The notes below the pieces were generated by a model. The model saw nothing but the letters and a program-made list of their open reading frames with translations. It did not search any database and was not told the origin of the DNA. DNA of 64,000 nucleotides from Oscillospiraceae bacterium (GTDB lineage Bacteria; Bacillota; Clostridia; Oscillospirales; Ruminococcaceae): positions 53,603 through 117,602 of the forward strand of contig CAAGEZ010000029.1 of NCBI GenBank assembly GCA_900768995.1, read 5' to 3'. Of this stretch, positions 55,685 through 64,000 are shown piece by piece (positions within the stretch are counted from its first letter, which is position 1; each line of letters begins with the position of its first letter). Both the position numbers and the translations under genes were made by a program.

Positions 55685-57718
55685 TCAGTCAGCCTTGAAC
55701 TGTGAGGGGTGTCTCTTAAAGAAATCCACCTTTGGTTCGAGGAATTTCAGCTTGTGACCGTCCTCGTGAAGAACATCTGCAAGAGTGCTGAAAATGTTGT
55801 CCCAGCTCCATAGTGTCTCGTCAAGCTCCATATATTCCCTTATCATCTCGGTGCCTCTCGGAGCGAGGGGGTGAAGGAGGACTGCCGCAGTCTTTATCAT
55901 ATGGAATGTATCGATAAGATACTGTCTGCGTGCAGCATCGTCATCGGACTTGTCAGCCTCGTTCTTCGCCTTGGACATATACTTGCTTGCCTTTCTGATG
56001 TAAGAGTCAAGAACATATGTCACCTGATGGAACTCGGTCTTGTACATAAATCTCTCGTATTCGAGCACAGCCTTTTCGGACTCCGCCATAATGTCCTCGG
56101 AAACAGCTCCGAGAGGCATTACGCCGTCATAATACTTCTGGACATCATAGAAGCAGGTGCGGATAACACGGTTGAACACGTTTGAAAGCAGGAAGCCTTC
56201 CTTTGTTACAGGGTCGCTGTCCTCCTCCTTTGCCGCAGGATTAAGTGGCTTGGGCTGGAAGCTTACACTTCTCATTCCGAGACCCAGTCCCAGCCAGTGC
56301 ATTCTCAGCTGCTCGGCCGTATAGTAATCAAGAAGCTCAGCCGCCATAGGAGGCTTTACAGAGCCGCTTGATGATGCTTTCTTGTCGAGGAAAAGAATGT
56401 GATGATTTGCAACGAGAACAGGCATTGTAAGATGTCCCTTTGTCTCGGAGGGAGACATTTCGTCAAGGCTCTCACCCTGAAATGACATCCACATTGCAGG
56501 CTCGGCAATACCATAAAAATAGATGTTGTCCTGTCCGATGAACTGATATACCTTTGCCTCAGGGTCACACCAGAATTTTCTCCATTCCTCGGTGTCCCTG
56601 CCCTGTGAAGCAAGATATGCAATTGTGAATGAGATAGGTGCCCAGAGGGATTCGGGCCATACCCATACCGTAAGACCCTTTTCGCCCTCCAGCTCGGGTG
56701 CAGGAACGCCCCACTCGATATTGCCAGTAAGTCTGAAAGGAACGAGAGTCTTGCCCTCACGGAAGCGGACGTGACGCTCATTGAGCATTCTGCACGCCTC
56801 ATCACGCTCGGAAAGCTCCTTGAATGCAATAGTAAAGGAGGTCTTTTTAGGTTCTTCGATAAGCTTGTGCTCAGCCATTTTGGGAGCAAGCTCCTTGTAA
56901 ACGTCCATAAAGTCGTTCATTATATAGATAACAGGAGTTTCGAGAAATTCCTTGATAGTTTTTGTAACAACAGGGCGCACATTGTCCTGCTTCTCCATAT
57001 CCTCGACCATTTCCTTGAGGAGAGCGTTATAGTCGGGGAGCTTGAAGTACCAGTTCACAACGTCCTTCATTACGGGAGTTTCGCCTGTGATGGTGCTCTT
57101 GGGGTCGATAAGGTTAACGGGGTTGTACTGATGACCCAGGTCGCACTCGTCAGCATAGCCCTTTTCGGACTGGCAGCCCTGAACGGGACACTTGCCCACA
57201 ACCTGTCTGCCGTTTAAGAACATCTGCGCCTTTTCATCGTAGAACTGAGCGGTGGATATCTTTTTAAGATGACCCATTTCGTAAAGCTTTCTGATGAATG
57301 CATCGGAGACCTTATTGTGCCACTCTGCGGTCTCACCGAGACCCGATGCGCCGAAAAGGTCGAGGCTGATGTCATAATCCTCGAGAGTTTTCTTCTGAGC
57401 GTCGTGATTGCGCTTTACATAGTCACGGATAGTACCCTCAAAGCCCTGTTCGCTTGCCTTTCTGTAGCCCTCGGCAATGGGAGAGCCATAGCAGTCGGTG
57501 CCCGAAACGAAGATAACATTTTCCTTGCCTATCCTGTCTCTGAGGAAGCGTGCATAAACGTCCGCAAACACGAACACGCCGCCAACGTGACCGAAGTGGA
57601 GAGTCTTGTTTCCGTAGGGCATACCGCCTGTGATAATGGCTCTCTTGGGAAATTCGGGACGGTTATCCCTGCTCACCGCATTCTTCTTTTTATACATATT
57701 TTCATTTTTATCTGCCAA
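55685..57718 (-). CDS. metG: Methionyl-tRNA synthetase, divergent form
   Basis: A 677-residue class I synthetase. The HIGH motif is HFGH in MPYGNKTLHFGHVGG. A zinc knuckle region (GKCPVQGCQSEKGYADECDL) is present. The usual KMSKS loop is replaced by DKKASSSG (about residue 340), and the C-terminal EMAP-like tRNA-binding domain is absent. TTG at 57718 is chosen because GGAGG lies 8 nt upstream; there is no leader homologous to a T-box, the leader being only about 34 nt. Overall it is either a divergent MetRS or a paralogue of the housekeeping enzyme. Confidence 0.85.
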   Translation of the reverse strand: MADKNENMYKKKNAVSRDNRPEFPKRAIITGGMPYGNKTLHFGHVGGVFVFADVYARFLRDRIGKENVIFVSGTDCYGSPIAEGYRKASEQGFEGTIRDYVKRNHDAQKKTLEDYDISLDLFGASGLGETAEWHNKVSDAFIRKLYEMGHLKKISTAQFYDEKAQMFLNGRQVVGKCPVQGCQSEKGYADECDLGHQYNPVNLIDPKSTITGETPVMKDVVNWYFKLPDYNALLKEMVEDMEKQDNVRPVVTKTIKEFLETPVIYIMNDFMDVYKELAPKMAEHKLIEEPKKTSFTIAFKELSERDEACRMLNERHVRFREGKTLVPFRLTGNIEWGVPAPELEGEKGLTVWVWPESLWAPISFTIAYLASQGRDTEEWRKFWCDPEAKVYQFIGQDNIYFYGIAEPAMWMSFQGESLDEMSPSETKGHLTMPVLVANHHILFLDKKASSSGSVKPPMAAELLDYYTAEQLRMHWLGLGLGMRSVSFQPKPLNPAAKEEDSDPVTKEGFLLSNVFNRVIRTCFYDVQKYYDGVMPLGAVSEDIMAESEKAVLEYERFMYKTEFHQVTYVLDSYIRKASKYMSKAKNEADKSDDDAARRQYLIDTFHMIKTAAVLLHPLAPRGTEMIREYMELDETLWSWDNIFSTLADVLHEDGHKLKFLEPKVDFFKRHPSQFKAD

Positions 57719-57758
57719 ATCAAACGCCTCCGAACAGCTTAAATTACATAATAAGCTT

Positions 57759-57787
57759 ATTTTACCACATCTTATATGAAAATGCAA
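57759..57787 (-). promoter_or_regulatory. metG promoter
   Basis: On the minus strand TTGCAT (57782-57787), 17 bp, TAAAAT (57759-57764). Confidence 0.65.
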
Positions 57788-57813
57788 GATTTTTCGGAAA
57801 AAATACATTTTAA

Positions 57814-58258
57814 AAGCGGTGTCCACGGGAAATATCCCCTTGCACACCGCCGCAGTTTGTAGAAAAAGTAACAAAATGAAAAAAGTTGCACAAATAAACA
57901 CAAAGGTAAAAGTTTCGTCCACCTTTTCAAAGGTGGCGGGGTCGAGGGGTGGAGCCCCTCGTCGCCCTTCCGCAATAGTAAACAAAGTTTACTGCGAAAT
58001 CCTCTTTTATTTCAAAAGAACGGAGCAAGGGGTGAGAAATGCGAAAGCATTTCGAGGGGAGGCGTAGGTGAAGTGTGCTTCACCAGATCGCCCTCCCCTT
58101 GTAACGGTACGTACTTGCTAAACCTCCAAAACGTTCCGGTGGAACGTTTTGGACAAAGCAACTCCTCCGTGCTTTTTGTACAGCTTACACAGGCTCAATA
58201 TCTTTTTTGACAGACTGAAGCGGCATACACGGGAAATATCCCCATGCACACCGCCGTA
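57814..58258. repeat. Palindrome-rich intergenic region bounded by two direct copies of a hairpin
   Basis: Copies at 57814-57854 and 58218-58258 share the frame AAGCGG...ACGGGAAATATCCCC...GCACACCGCCG, each able to fold as a two-part stem. Between them are further palindromes: GAGGGGTGGAGCCCCTC, AGTAAACAAAGTTTACT, AATGCGAAAGCATT, GGTGAAGTGTGCTTCACC and AAAACGTTCCGGTGGAACGTTTT. No coding signal is convincing. Confidence 0.65.
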
Positions 58259-58260
58259 CA

Positions 58261-59739
58261 TCAGAGTATAAAGCAGATAAGTCCGCCGCAGCCCTCGTTG
58301 ATTATCCGCTCCAGAGTTTCCTGGAGCTTCATTCTTGCATCAACGGGCATACGGTAAAGCTTGTTGTGAAGTCCCTCGTTCACAAGCTCGTGAAGAGACT
58401 TGCCGAAGATGTTCGATTCCCATATCTTTCCGGGATTTTCCTCAAAGTCACGAAGCAGGTACATCACAAGCTCCTCGGACTGCTTCTCGCTGCCCACAAT
58501 GGGGCTGACCTCCGTGATGATATCCGCTTTCATCATATGGATAGAGGGGGCGGAGGCTCTGAGCTTAACTCCGTATTTGCCGCCCTGACGGACGATCTCA
58601 GGCTCTTCAAGGGTCAGCTCTTCAATGGTGGGCATAACGATGCCGTAGCCTGTTGCCTCCACCTCTCTCAGTGCATTTTCTATCTTCTCGTACTTTTTGC
58701 GTATCTCTGTAAGATTTTTCAGCAGGGGCAGAAGATCGCTCTCGCTGTTTATCTCAATGCCCGTGGTCTCGCCGAGAATGCGGTAGAAAAGCTCATTTTT
58801 CAGTGTAACGGATATATCTGCGCTGCCCTTTCCCAGGTCAATGTTACGGATATCCGAATATGTAATATCCTCGCAGTCCCTGAGACGCTCAACCACCTTT
58901 TCCGCATCTCTCACGGTCTTAACGTCATTTGCGGCAGCCCTTACCGAGTCAAATATCTCGTTTCTGAGCCAGTGACCCTTTCCAAGCCCCGTTATCCAGC
59001 GGGGCATAGAAATGTTTATCTCCTTGACAGGAAAGCTGAAAAGCACCTGCTTTAATATGTTGTCGATGTCACCGCCGTCAAGCTCAAGGCAGTTCACGGG
59101 GATAACAGGGGTGCCGTACCGCTCTTCAAGCTCACGGCTCAGTCCCACAGCCTTGCCGCTCTTGGGATCGGTGCAGTTGAGGAGCACAACAAAGGGCTTG
59201 TTTATGGCTTTGAGCTCCCCGATGACCCTTTCCTCGGATTCCTCGTATTCGCTTCGGGGAATGTCGGAAATGCTGCCGTCAGTGGTTATCACAAGACCGA
59301 TGGTGCTGTGCTCGGTTATGACCTTCCGTGTGCCGACCTCCGCCGCCATATTAAAGGGCACTTCCTCGGAAAACCACGGCGTCATTACCATTCTGGGTGC
59401 TTCGTTCTCGATATATCCGATAGAGCTGGGGACGATGTAGCCCACGCAGTCGATAAGGCGGACATTGAAGCGAGCATTCTCCCCCACGGATATCTCCACC
59501 GCTTCTTCGGGGATAAATTTGGGCTCGGTGGTCATAATGGTCTTGCCCGCAGCGGACTGGGGCAGCTCGTCGACAGCCCTTTCACGCCTGAAATCACTTT
59601 CGATATTTGGGATAACAAGCTGCTCCATAAAGCGCTTGATGAATGTGGATTTTCCTGTGCGGACAGGTCCCACGATGCCTATGTAAATGTCGCCGTCGGT
59701 GCGCTTGGCGATATCGGTGTAAATGTCGTTTTTAACCAT
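58261..59739 (-). CDS. spoIVA: Stage IV sporulation protein A (SpoIVA)
   Basis: A 492-residue ATPase that coats the forespore and anchors the spore coat. The N-terminal TRAFAC/GTPase-like domain has Walker A GPVRTGKSTFIKRF (about residues 24-37), a DCVGYIVPSSIGYIENEAPR region and LLNCTDP. The middle is helical, and the C-terminal end (GGLICFIL) is highly hydrophobic, as in all SpoIVA. Length is typical (492 in B. subtilis). It lies 18 bp after the DUF3794/LysM gene, so the two are co-transcribed. It shows that the organism can make spores or descends from one that did. Confidence 0.97.
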   Translation of the reverse strand: MVKNDIYTDIAKRTDGDIYIGIVGPVRTGKSTFIKRFMEQLVIPNIESDFRRERAVDELPQSAAGKTIMTTEPKFIPEEAVEISVGENARFNVRLIDCVGYIVPSSIGYIENEAPRMVMTPWFSEEVPFNMAAEVGTRKVITEHSTIGLVITTDGSISDIPRSEYEESEERVIGELKAINKPFVVLLNCTDPKSGKAVGLSRELEERYGTPVIPVNCLELDGGDIDNILKQVLFSFPVKEINISMPRWITGLGKGHWLRNEIFDSVRAAANDVKTVRDAEKVVERLRDCEDITYSDIRNIDLGKGSADISVTLKNELFYRILGETTGIEINSESDLLPLLKNLTEIRKKYEKIENALREVEATGYGIVMPTIEELTLEEPEIVRQGGKYGVKLRASAPSIHMMKADIITEVSPIVGSEKQSEELVMYLLRDFEENPGKIWESNIFGKSLHELVNEGLHNKLYRMPVDARMKLQETLERIINEGCGGLICFIL

Positions 59740-59757
59740 AATGGCAGTTTCCTTTCT

Positions 59758-61311
59758 TTATTGTGCGGCGGGGATAAGGAGCATTCCCGCTTCCTTCACA
59801 ATGTCCCCGTCAAGCTCGTTTTCTTCCATTATCCTAATCATCGAAGCCCCGTAGCGCTTGGCGATGTCCCAAAGCTCCTCGCCGTTTTCGGCAAAATAAA
59901 GCCTGAGGGCATAGTCCCCCTCCGCTTCTCTCGGAGCTGTCTCGTCAACGGTTATATCGGTAATGGCTTCGGTGGTGATATGGTCGGTGAGCCAGCCCCT
60001 TGCGGCAATGTCAGCCTTGACCTCAGCCGTGTTGTCGGCGGTTATGGTGTAGGTGCAGGAGGTCACGGAAAATGATGCTCTGATATCAGCATCGGGGCTT
60101 ATCTCGGTCGCCTCCGAAGATATCTCCTCCTCCACGGGCACATCGGTCTCGCATATAACAAAATCGCCGCTTTCGGTAAGACCCATTACCGTAAATGTAA
60201 TGTTTCCCGCAGCAATAAGCCTGCCGTCGGAAGATGTGAGCCGCATTCCCCCCGAGCTGCAGCTTGCGTCATATACAGCTGCAAGAGGACTGTCCTTGCC
60301 CTCGCATATGCCCCTGACGGAAAAGCCCGAATCAATGGGAACGGGAGCTTTTTCTATCCTTACGGGGGCTGATGTATGCGATGACTGCAAGGTTGTCGAA
60401 TATTCATCGCAGGCAAGCTGTGTTTCGGTCATTTTCACCCCATAGCAGTCGATAAGGAGCAGCACCTCGCATTCAAGCTGCCTTGAAACGCCGTCCCCCT
60501 CGGAACGGGGCGATACGGTGCAGTAAATTACCGACGGATCGATAAAGCACTGAAAATCATCGTCAAGCCCCTCAAGCTCAACGAGCTGGGAAAACGGCAG
60601 GGAAAACTGCACCGATGAAACGGGTTCATCGCTGTCCTCTGCAGAGGTGTAGACAACGGAAATTTTAAGCTCCCCCTTTGCCGCCGCCTTTCCCGCAATA
60701 AGCTTTTTGTCGGCGGATATAACATCGGCTGTAGCTCTGAGAATCGTTCCGATGGGAGGAGCGGTTTCTGAAAGTGACAGGTCATCTGAGACCACCGCTC
60801 TTTTCTGTGTCCTTATGACCTGAGAGGGGCAGAGACAGTTTTTTTTCCTAAGCTGGATATTTTCCCCGAATGCTTCGCAGACCGTCTCGGTCACGTTCTC
60901 CCCCATTATGCACACATTCACCGTCACAGCACCCCTCACGTCTATCCTGCGTCTGTTCACAGCCCGACAGTTTATATGGTCGGATACAGCGGTGATGTAC
61001 ACCGACGGGGCATCTGCGGGACGGTCAAGCTCGGCTGTTCGGCTGTAAACAAGCTTCTGCTCCACAGCCTGGGGAACATTGCTGCCCTCGGAGCAGTATA
61101 TCACCTTAAGGCACACCGTCAGCTCATACACCGCCTTGCTCCCGTTCACGGCGCAGGCAGTTATCTGTGGCTCGGCGATGCATTTTACTATCCTAAATAT
61201 CTCGGGGTAATAATCGGGCAGAACATAATCAAGCTCAATTGACTGTTCCTGAGTGCAGCTGCATATCTTCTCGCAGTATCTTACAGCCTCTTTGTTGACC
61301 TTCAGATCCAT
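59758..61311 (-). CDS. DUF3794 and LysM spore-coat-type protein (SpoVID/SafA-like role)
   Basis: A 517-residue protein. Several DUF3794 (SPOCS) modules occupy most of the length (SIELDYVLPDYYPEIFRIVK near residue 24, VKMTETQLACDEYSTTLQSS near 300, plus a third). A LysM domain forms the end (residues about 465-515, ENGEELWDIAKRYGASMIR, then ILLIPAAQ-like). DUF3794 modules are found in spore-coat proteins and LysM binds cortex-type peptidoglycan. Being upstream of spoIVA in an operon supports a coat or cortex morphogenesis role. ATG follows GAAAGGATGG. Confidence 0.88.
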   Translation of the reverse strand: MDLKVNKEAVRYCEKICSCTQEQSIELDYVLPDYYPEIFRIVKCIAEPQITACAVNGSKAVYELTVCLKVIYCSEGSNVPQAVEQKLVYSRTAELDRPADAPSVYITAVSDHINCRAVNRRRIDVRGAVTVNVCIMGENVTETVCEAFGENIQLRKKNCLCPSQVIRTQKRAVVSDDLSLSETAPPIGTILRATADVISADKKLIAGKAAAKGELKISVVYTSAEDSDEPVSSVQFSLPFSQLVELEGLDDDFQCFIDPSVIYCTVSPRSEGDGVSRQLECEVLLLIDCYGVKMTETQLACDEYSTTLQSSHTSAPVRIEKAPVPIDSGFSVRGICEGKDSPLAAVYDASCSSGGMRLTSSDGRLIAAGNITFTVMGLTESGDFVICETDVPVEEEISSEATEISPDADIRASFSVTSCTYTITADNTAEVKADIAARGWLTDHITTEAITDITVDETAPREAEGDYALRLYFAENGEELWDIAKRYGASMIRIMEENELDGDIVKEAGMLLIPAAQ

Positions 61312-61446
61312 ATATGAACCATCCTTTCATTCAGCCGCCGCATATCACGGCATACAATTTGTCCTCCCCACAATATATTCCCTGCAAATGCCGTTTATTA
61401 CAAGAAAAGATTATAAAAATTATATATTTTATCACAATGTAATCGA

Positions 61447-61475
61447 TTGACATTTGGTAAAATTTATGGTATAAT
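61447..61475 (+). promoter_or_regulatory. Promoter of the GH74 gene
   Basis: TTGACA (61447-61452), 17 bp, TATAAT (61470-61475), about 40 bp before the start codon. Confidence 0.85.
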
Positions 61476-61522
61476 ACTTTTTACAGTAAAACATACATCA
61501 ATTATATGAAAGGAAGTAAATT

Positions 61523-63769
61523 ATGCATTCTTATAAAAAAACCGCTGCCCTTATCACAGCTGCGGCAATAAGCTTTTCAATGCTGGCAGGCTGCGGAAAG
61601 TCGGACGGAAACGCCGATGAGACAGCTGCCGAGACCACTCAGGCTGATGCCGCTCAGGAGCAGCTCGCAGATGTATATGTAAATCCCGACTGGTCATACG
61701 GTCAGGTCGCTATCGGCGGCGGCGGATTTGTAACAGGCATCGTCAGCACCTGTGAAGCGGGTCTTTTCTACGCAAGAACAGACGTTGGCGGCGCATACAG
61801 ATGGGACGATTCGGAGAAAAAATGGATAGCCCTCAACTATGACCTCTCCGAGGACGATGTGGGACTTCTCGGCATCGACGGAATCGCCGTTGACCCGAGC
61901 AATGCCGCAAATGTCTATCTTGCAGCGGGAACCTCATATTTCAGCAACGCAAAGACCTGTATCCTCGTTTCCCACGATTACGGCGCACATTTCAAGCAGG
62001 TGGAGGTCTCCGACCTTATCAAGGTCCACGGAAACGGTATGGGCAGAGGAAACGGCGAGAGGATAGCCGTTGACCCCAACAACAGCGACATCATCTACTG
62101 CGGCGGCAGAACAGGCGGTATGATACGCAGCCTTGACGCAGGCGAAACATGGGAAAAGGTGGAGTCCTTCCCCGTTACCTCAACCGCCAACGAAAACGGC
62201 ATAAACATCATTATGTTCGACAAGAGCAAGTCCGCTGACGGCAAGACCTCAAGGATATATGCAGGCGTTTCCCAGTCAAAGGCTGACAACATCTATTATT
62301 CCGATGATGCAGGCGAGAGCTGGAATGTCCTCCCCGCTTCCGAGGAGGCTTCTCAGAAATATATGCCCCAGCGCTTCGACCTTGACTCTAAGGGTGACCT
62401 GTTCGTTTCCTACGGCAATAAGGAGGGTCCTTGGAATTCCGTTCAGGGCACACTTTACAAGTACAATGCCGACAACGGCACAGGCGAAGAAATTCAGGTA
62501 ATAAGCTGGACTGTGGGCGATATCGTTATCGACCCCAACAACGATGACAATATGGTACTCGTCACCTCCGAGGTATGGAAGGAGCAGCCCAACGGTGCAT
62601 TCGGCGACAAGTTCTACCGCACCACCGACGGCGGCAAGACATGGGAGGACCTTGACGGCAAATACACAATGTCCACAAACGGTATGGACTGGATCTCAAA
62701 CGCAGCTATCCACTGGTGCAGTTCCCTTGCAATGGACAGCGGCGATTCCAACAAAATTCTCGTAAACTCCGGCAACGGAATTTTCGCCTGCGACAATATC
62801 TGGGACGAATTCCCCGAGTTCTACTTCGATGCAAGGGGCATTGAAGAGGTCGTTCCCGAGGATATCGTTACATACAAGGATTATCCCCTTGTTACCGCTA
62901 TCGGTGACTATGACGGCTTTATCCACGAGGACATCTACCAGTCCGCAGAGCGCCATTCCAAGCAGATAGGCTCCTGCACAAGCATTGCAATAGCCTCCCT
63001 TAACCACGATATATGGGCAAAGGTTGGCGGAGATGAGTCAAATATGCTCCTGACCTACTCCACCGACGGCGGCAAGACCTGGAGCGACATCACCAATTCC
63101 CCCGAAGCGGGCAAGGTACTTTACAAGGGCAAGGTAGCCCTTACCGCTGACGGCAGCGCACTCATCTGGAGCCCCTCCAACGGCAGCTTCACATACCGCA
63201 CCGAGGACTGGGGACAGACTTGGGAAAAGTGTGACGGCATTGCTGGCAGCCAGAGCGTTTACCTCATCGGCGACCCCGTTAACAAGGACTATGTTTACGG
63301 CTGCTGCAACAGCATCGTATTTGTAAGCCCCGACGGCGGCAAGACCTTCAAGAGAAAGTACGACACAATGTCCAAGTACAAGCGACTTGCGGTTGCACCC
63401 GACACCGAGGGCACATTCTACGTTCCCGGCGGCGGAAGCGGACTTATTATGACCACTGACTACGGCGAGAATTTCACCCTTGTTCCGGGACTTAAATTCT
63501 GCGACGCTGTAGGTCTCGGCAAGCCCAAGAATGACGGCGACCCCTACGTTATCTATGTAAGCGGAACTCCCAAGGAGGAGGGTGCTGTAAAGGGCATTTA
63601 TATGACCGAGGACAACGGTGAAAACTGGGTAAGGGTAAATGACGATCTCCACCGGTTCGGCGGCACAGGAAACGGCGAATTTATTTCGGGAGATATGAAT
63701 GTTTACGGCAGATGCTATATGTCTACCGTAGGTCTCGGAATCGCTTACTGCGACAAGAACGAGAAATAA
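61523..63769 (+). CDS. GH74-type xyloglucanase lipoprotein (BNR/sortilin-like propellers)
   Basis: A 748-residue lipoprotein: signal (AALITAAAISFSMLAGCG) with lipobox LAGC, a short linker, then two seven-bladed propellers. The GH74 marks are WSYGQVAIGGGGFVTGIVST, LFYARTDVGGAYRWDD (containing the probable catalytic aspartate), GERIAVDPNNSDIIYCGG and FISGDMNVYGRCYMST at the end. SDGGKTW-type BNR motifs repeat throughout. Members hydrolyse xyloglucan; being lipid-anchored, it would act on short chains at the surface. No dockerin or CBM. ATG follows AAAGGAAG. Confidence 0.85.
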   Translation: MHSYKKTAALITAAAISFSMLAGCGKSDGNADETAAETTQADAAQEQLADVYVNPDWSYGQVAIGGGGFVTGIVSTCEAGLFYARTDVGGAYRWDDSEKKWIALNYDLSEDDVGLLGIDGIAVDPSNAANVYLAAGTSYFSNAKTCILVSHDYGAHFKQVEVSDLIKVHGNGMGRGNGERIAVDPNNSDIIYCGGRTGGMIRSLDAGETWEKVESFPVTSTANENGINIIMFDKSKSADGKTSRIYAGVSQSKADNIYYSDDAGESWNVLPASEEASQKYMPQRFDLDSKGDLFVSYGNKEGPWNSVQGTLYKYNADNGTGEEIQVISWTVGDIVIDPNNDDNMVLVTSEVWKEQPNGAFGDKFYRTTDGGKTWEDLDGKYTMSTNGMDWISNAAIHWCSSLAMDSGDSNKILVNSGNGIFACDNIWDEFPEFYFDARGIEEVVPEDIVTYKDYPLVTAIGDYDGFIHEDIYQSAERHSKQIGSCTSIAIASLNHDIWAKVGGDESNMLLTYSTDGGKTWSDITNSPEAGKVLYKGKVALTADGSALIWSPSNGSFTYRTEDWGQTWEKCDGIAGSQSVYLIGDPVNKDYVYGCCNSIVFVSPDGGKTFKRKYDTMSKYKRLAVAPDTEGTFYVPGGGSGLIMTTDYGENFTLVPGLKFCDAVGLGKPKNDGDPYVIYVSGTPKEEGAVKGIYMTEDNGENWVRVNDDLHRFGGTGNGEFISGDMNVYGRCYMSTVGLGIAYCDKNEK

Positions 63770-63785
63770 TAGTATAGCTTTATAA

Positions 63786-63821
63786 TGTCCGCAGAGATTT
63801 TTTCTGCGGGCATTTTTTTGT
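63786..63821 (+). terminator. Terminator of the GH74 gene
   Basis: TGTCCGCAGA pairs with TCTGCGGGCA, followed by TTTTTTT. Confidence 0.88.
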
Positions 63822-63849
63822 TGCAATGTCAGGGAATGTGTGGTATAAT
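63821..63849 (+). promoter_or_regulatory. Promoter for a gene beyond the window
   Basis: TTGCAA (63821-63826), 17 bp, TATAAT (63844-63849). Downstream to 64000 the sequence is A-rich and T-poor, without a recognisable coding start. Confidence 0.6.
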
Positions 63850-64000
63850 TACAGAAAGACAAATCGGAAGTTACAATATCTATAATAGATAAGAGCAAAA
63901 CACCAAGCCACAAAACGAAATCAAACACACAAGAGAACTTTTAAAAGATCAAAGCAGGAAACAAGGCACAGCAAAGCAGACCTCAGCAAAAAATGCTGAA

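Noticed and set aside
57719..57813. T-box leader for metG
   Set aside because: The promoter leaves a leader of about 34 nt; no specifier loop or AGGGTGGNACCGCG-like block.
57819..58067. 82-residue frame in the palindrome-rich block
   Set aside because: Made of inverted repeats, without a ribosome site; looks like chance translation of a repeat.
63038..63928. 296-residue minus-strand frame opposite the GH74 gene
   Set aside because: No motif; the strand with the propeller protein is clearly the coding one.

Overview
The window looks like a chromosomal segment of a spore-forming, anaerobic Firmicute of the Ruminococcus/Oscillospiraceae type. This rests on the gene families, not on a database match: spoIVA next to a DUF3794/LysM spore protein, a HrcA/CIRCE-controlled htpG, BadF/DUF2229 CoA-dehydratase-type activators, DUF2798, DUF4364, DUF6442 and DUF975 proteins, a GH74-type xyloglucanase lipoprotein and a BspA-like leucine-rich surface protein. 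Base composition is moderate. Ribosome binding sites are strong and AGGAGG-like, and many promoters are near-consensus sigma-A with a 17-bp spacer. No rRNA, intact tRNA, phage, insertion sequence or CRISPR array was found.

Layout. 1-5.8 kb (minus strand): end of a BspA-like protein, then an iron/siderophore-type ABC importer (ATPase, FecCD permease, binding lipoprotein) preceded by a Crp/Fnr regulator. 5.9-10.6 kb (plus): a giant double BadF ATPase/DUF2229 protein and a YczE-like membrane protein. 10.7-14 kb: a membrane Ser/Thr kinase with an extracellular FG-GAP-like part, a divergent HTH protein, and a ZIP metal transporter. 14-16.6 kb (minus): TAXI binding protein, GltS symporter and a small repeat protein. 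16.8-18.5 kb: a CoA-transferase. 18.6-21.4 kb: a three-gene ABC importer of the COG2984/COG4120/COG1101 type, whose binding-protein gene has lost its 5' end. 21.5-23.3 kb: small membrane proteins, TspO and an HTH/DUF6442 pair. 23.5-29.2 kb: htpG, acetyltransferases, a TetR unit and an AI-2E family exporter.

29.2-34 kb (minus): an odd operon of MalF/MalG-type permeases with a HlyD-like adaptor and a MacB-core protein. 34.2-36 kb: an AraC regulator and an alpha/alpha-toroid protein interrupted by one in-frame TGA. 36-39.6 kb: a DivIVA-like coiled-coil protein, a helical protein, and a tandem-repeat protein with a DinB-like partner. 39.6-41.6 kb: an Amt-PII fusion behind a promoter with an attenuator-like hairpin. 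41.8-45 kb: TcdA, a sigma factor, a tRNA-like remnant, a zinc-ribbon protein and an LRR lipoprotein. 45-50.4 kb: aroB-aroA-aroC-DUF4364-galK. 50.5-54 kb: a minimal type IV pilus operon (pilC-M-N-O). 54-64 kb: DUF975, a divergent MetRS, a palindrome-rich intergenic repeat region, spoIVA with its LysM partner, and a GH74 lipoprotein.

Strongest observations. First, a palindrome TTAGC-N4-GCTAA recurs five times at three control regions (Fe-type ABC importer, BadF protein, ZIP transporter), which suggests one metal-responsive regulon that also uses Crp/Fnr-like GTTGCYRTGGCAAC boxes around the Crp/Fnr gene. Second, an orphan TAXI binding protein lies next to GltS without any TRAP permease. Third, sugar-ABC permeases are joined with efflux-type adaptor and MacB-core genes. 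Fourth, two regulators have well-defined twin operators placed on perfect promoters. Fifth, two genes appear freshly damaged: the signal-less ABC binding protein and the TGA-interrupted toroid gene.
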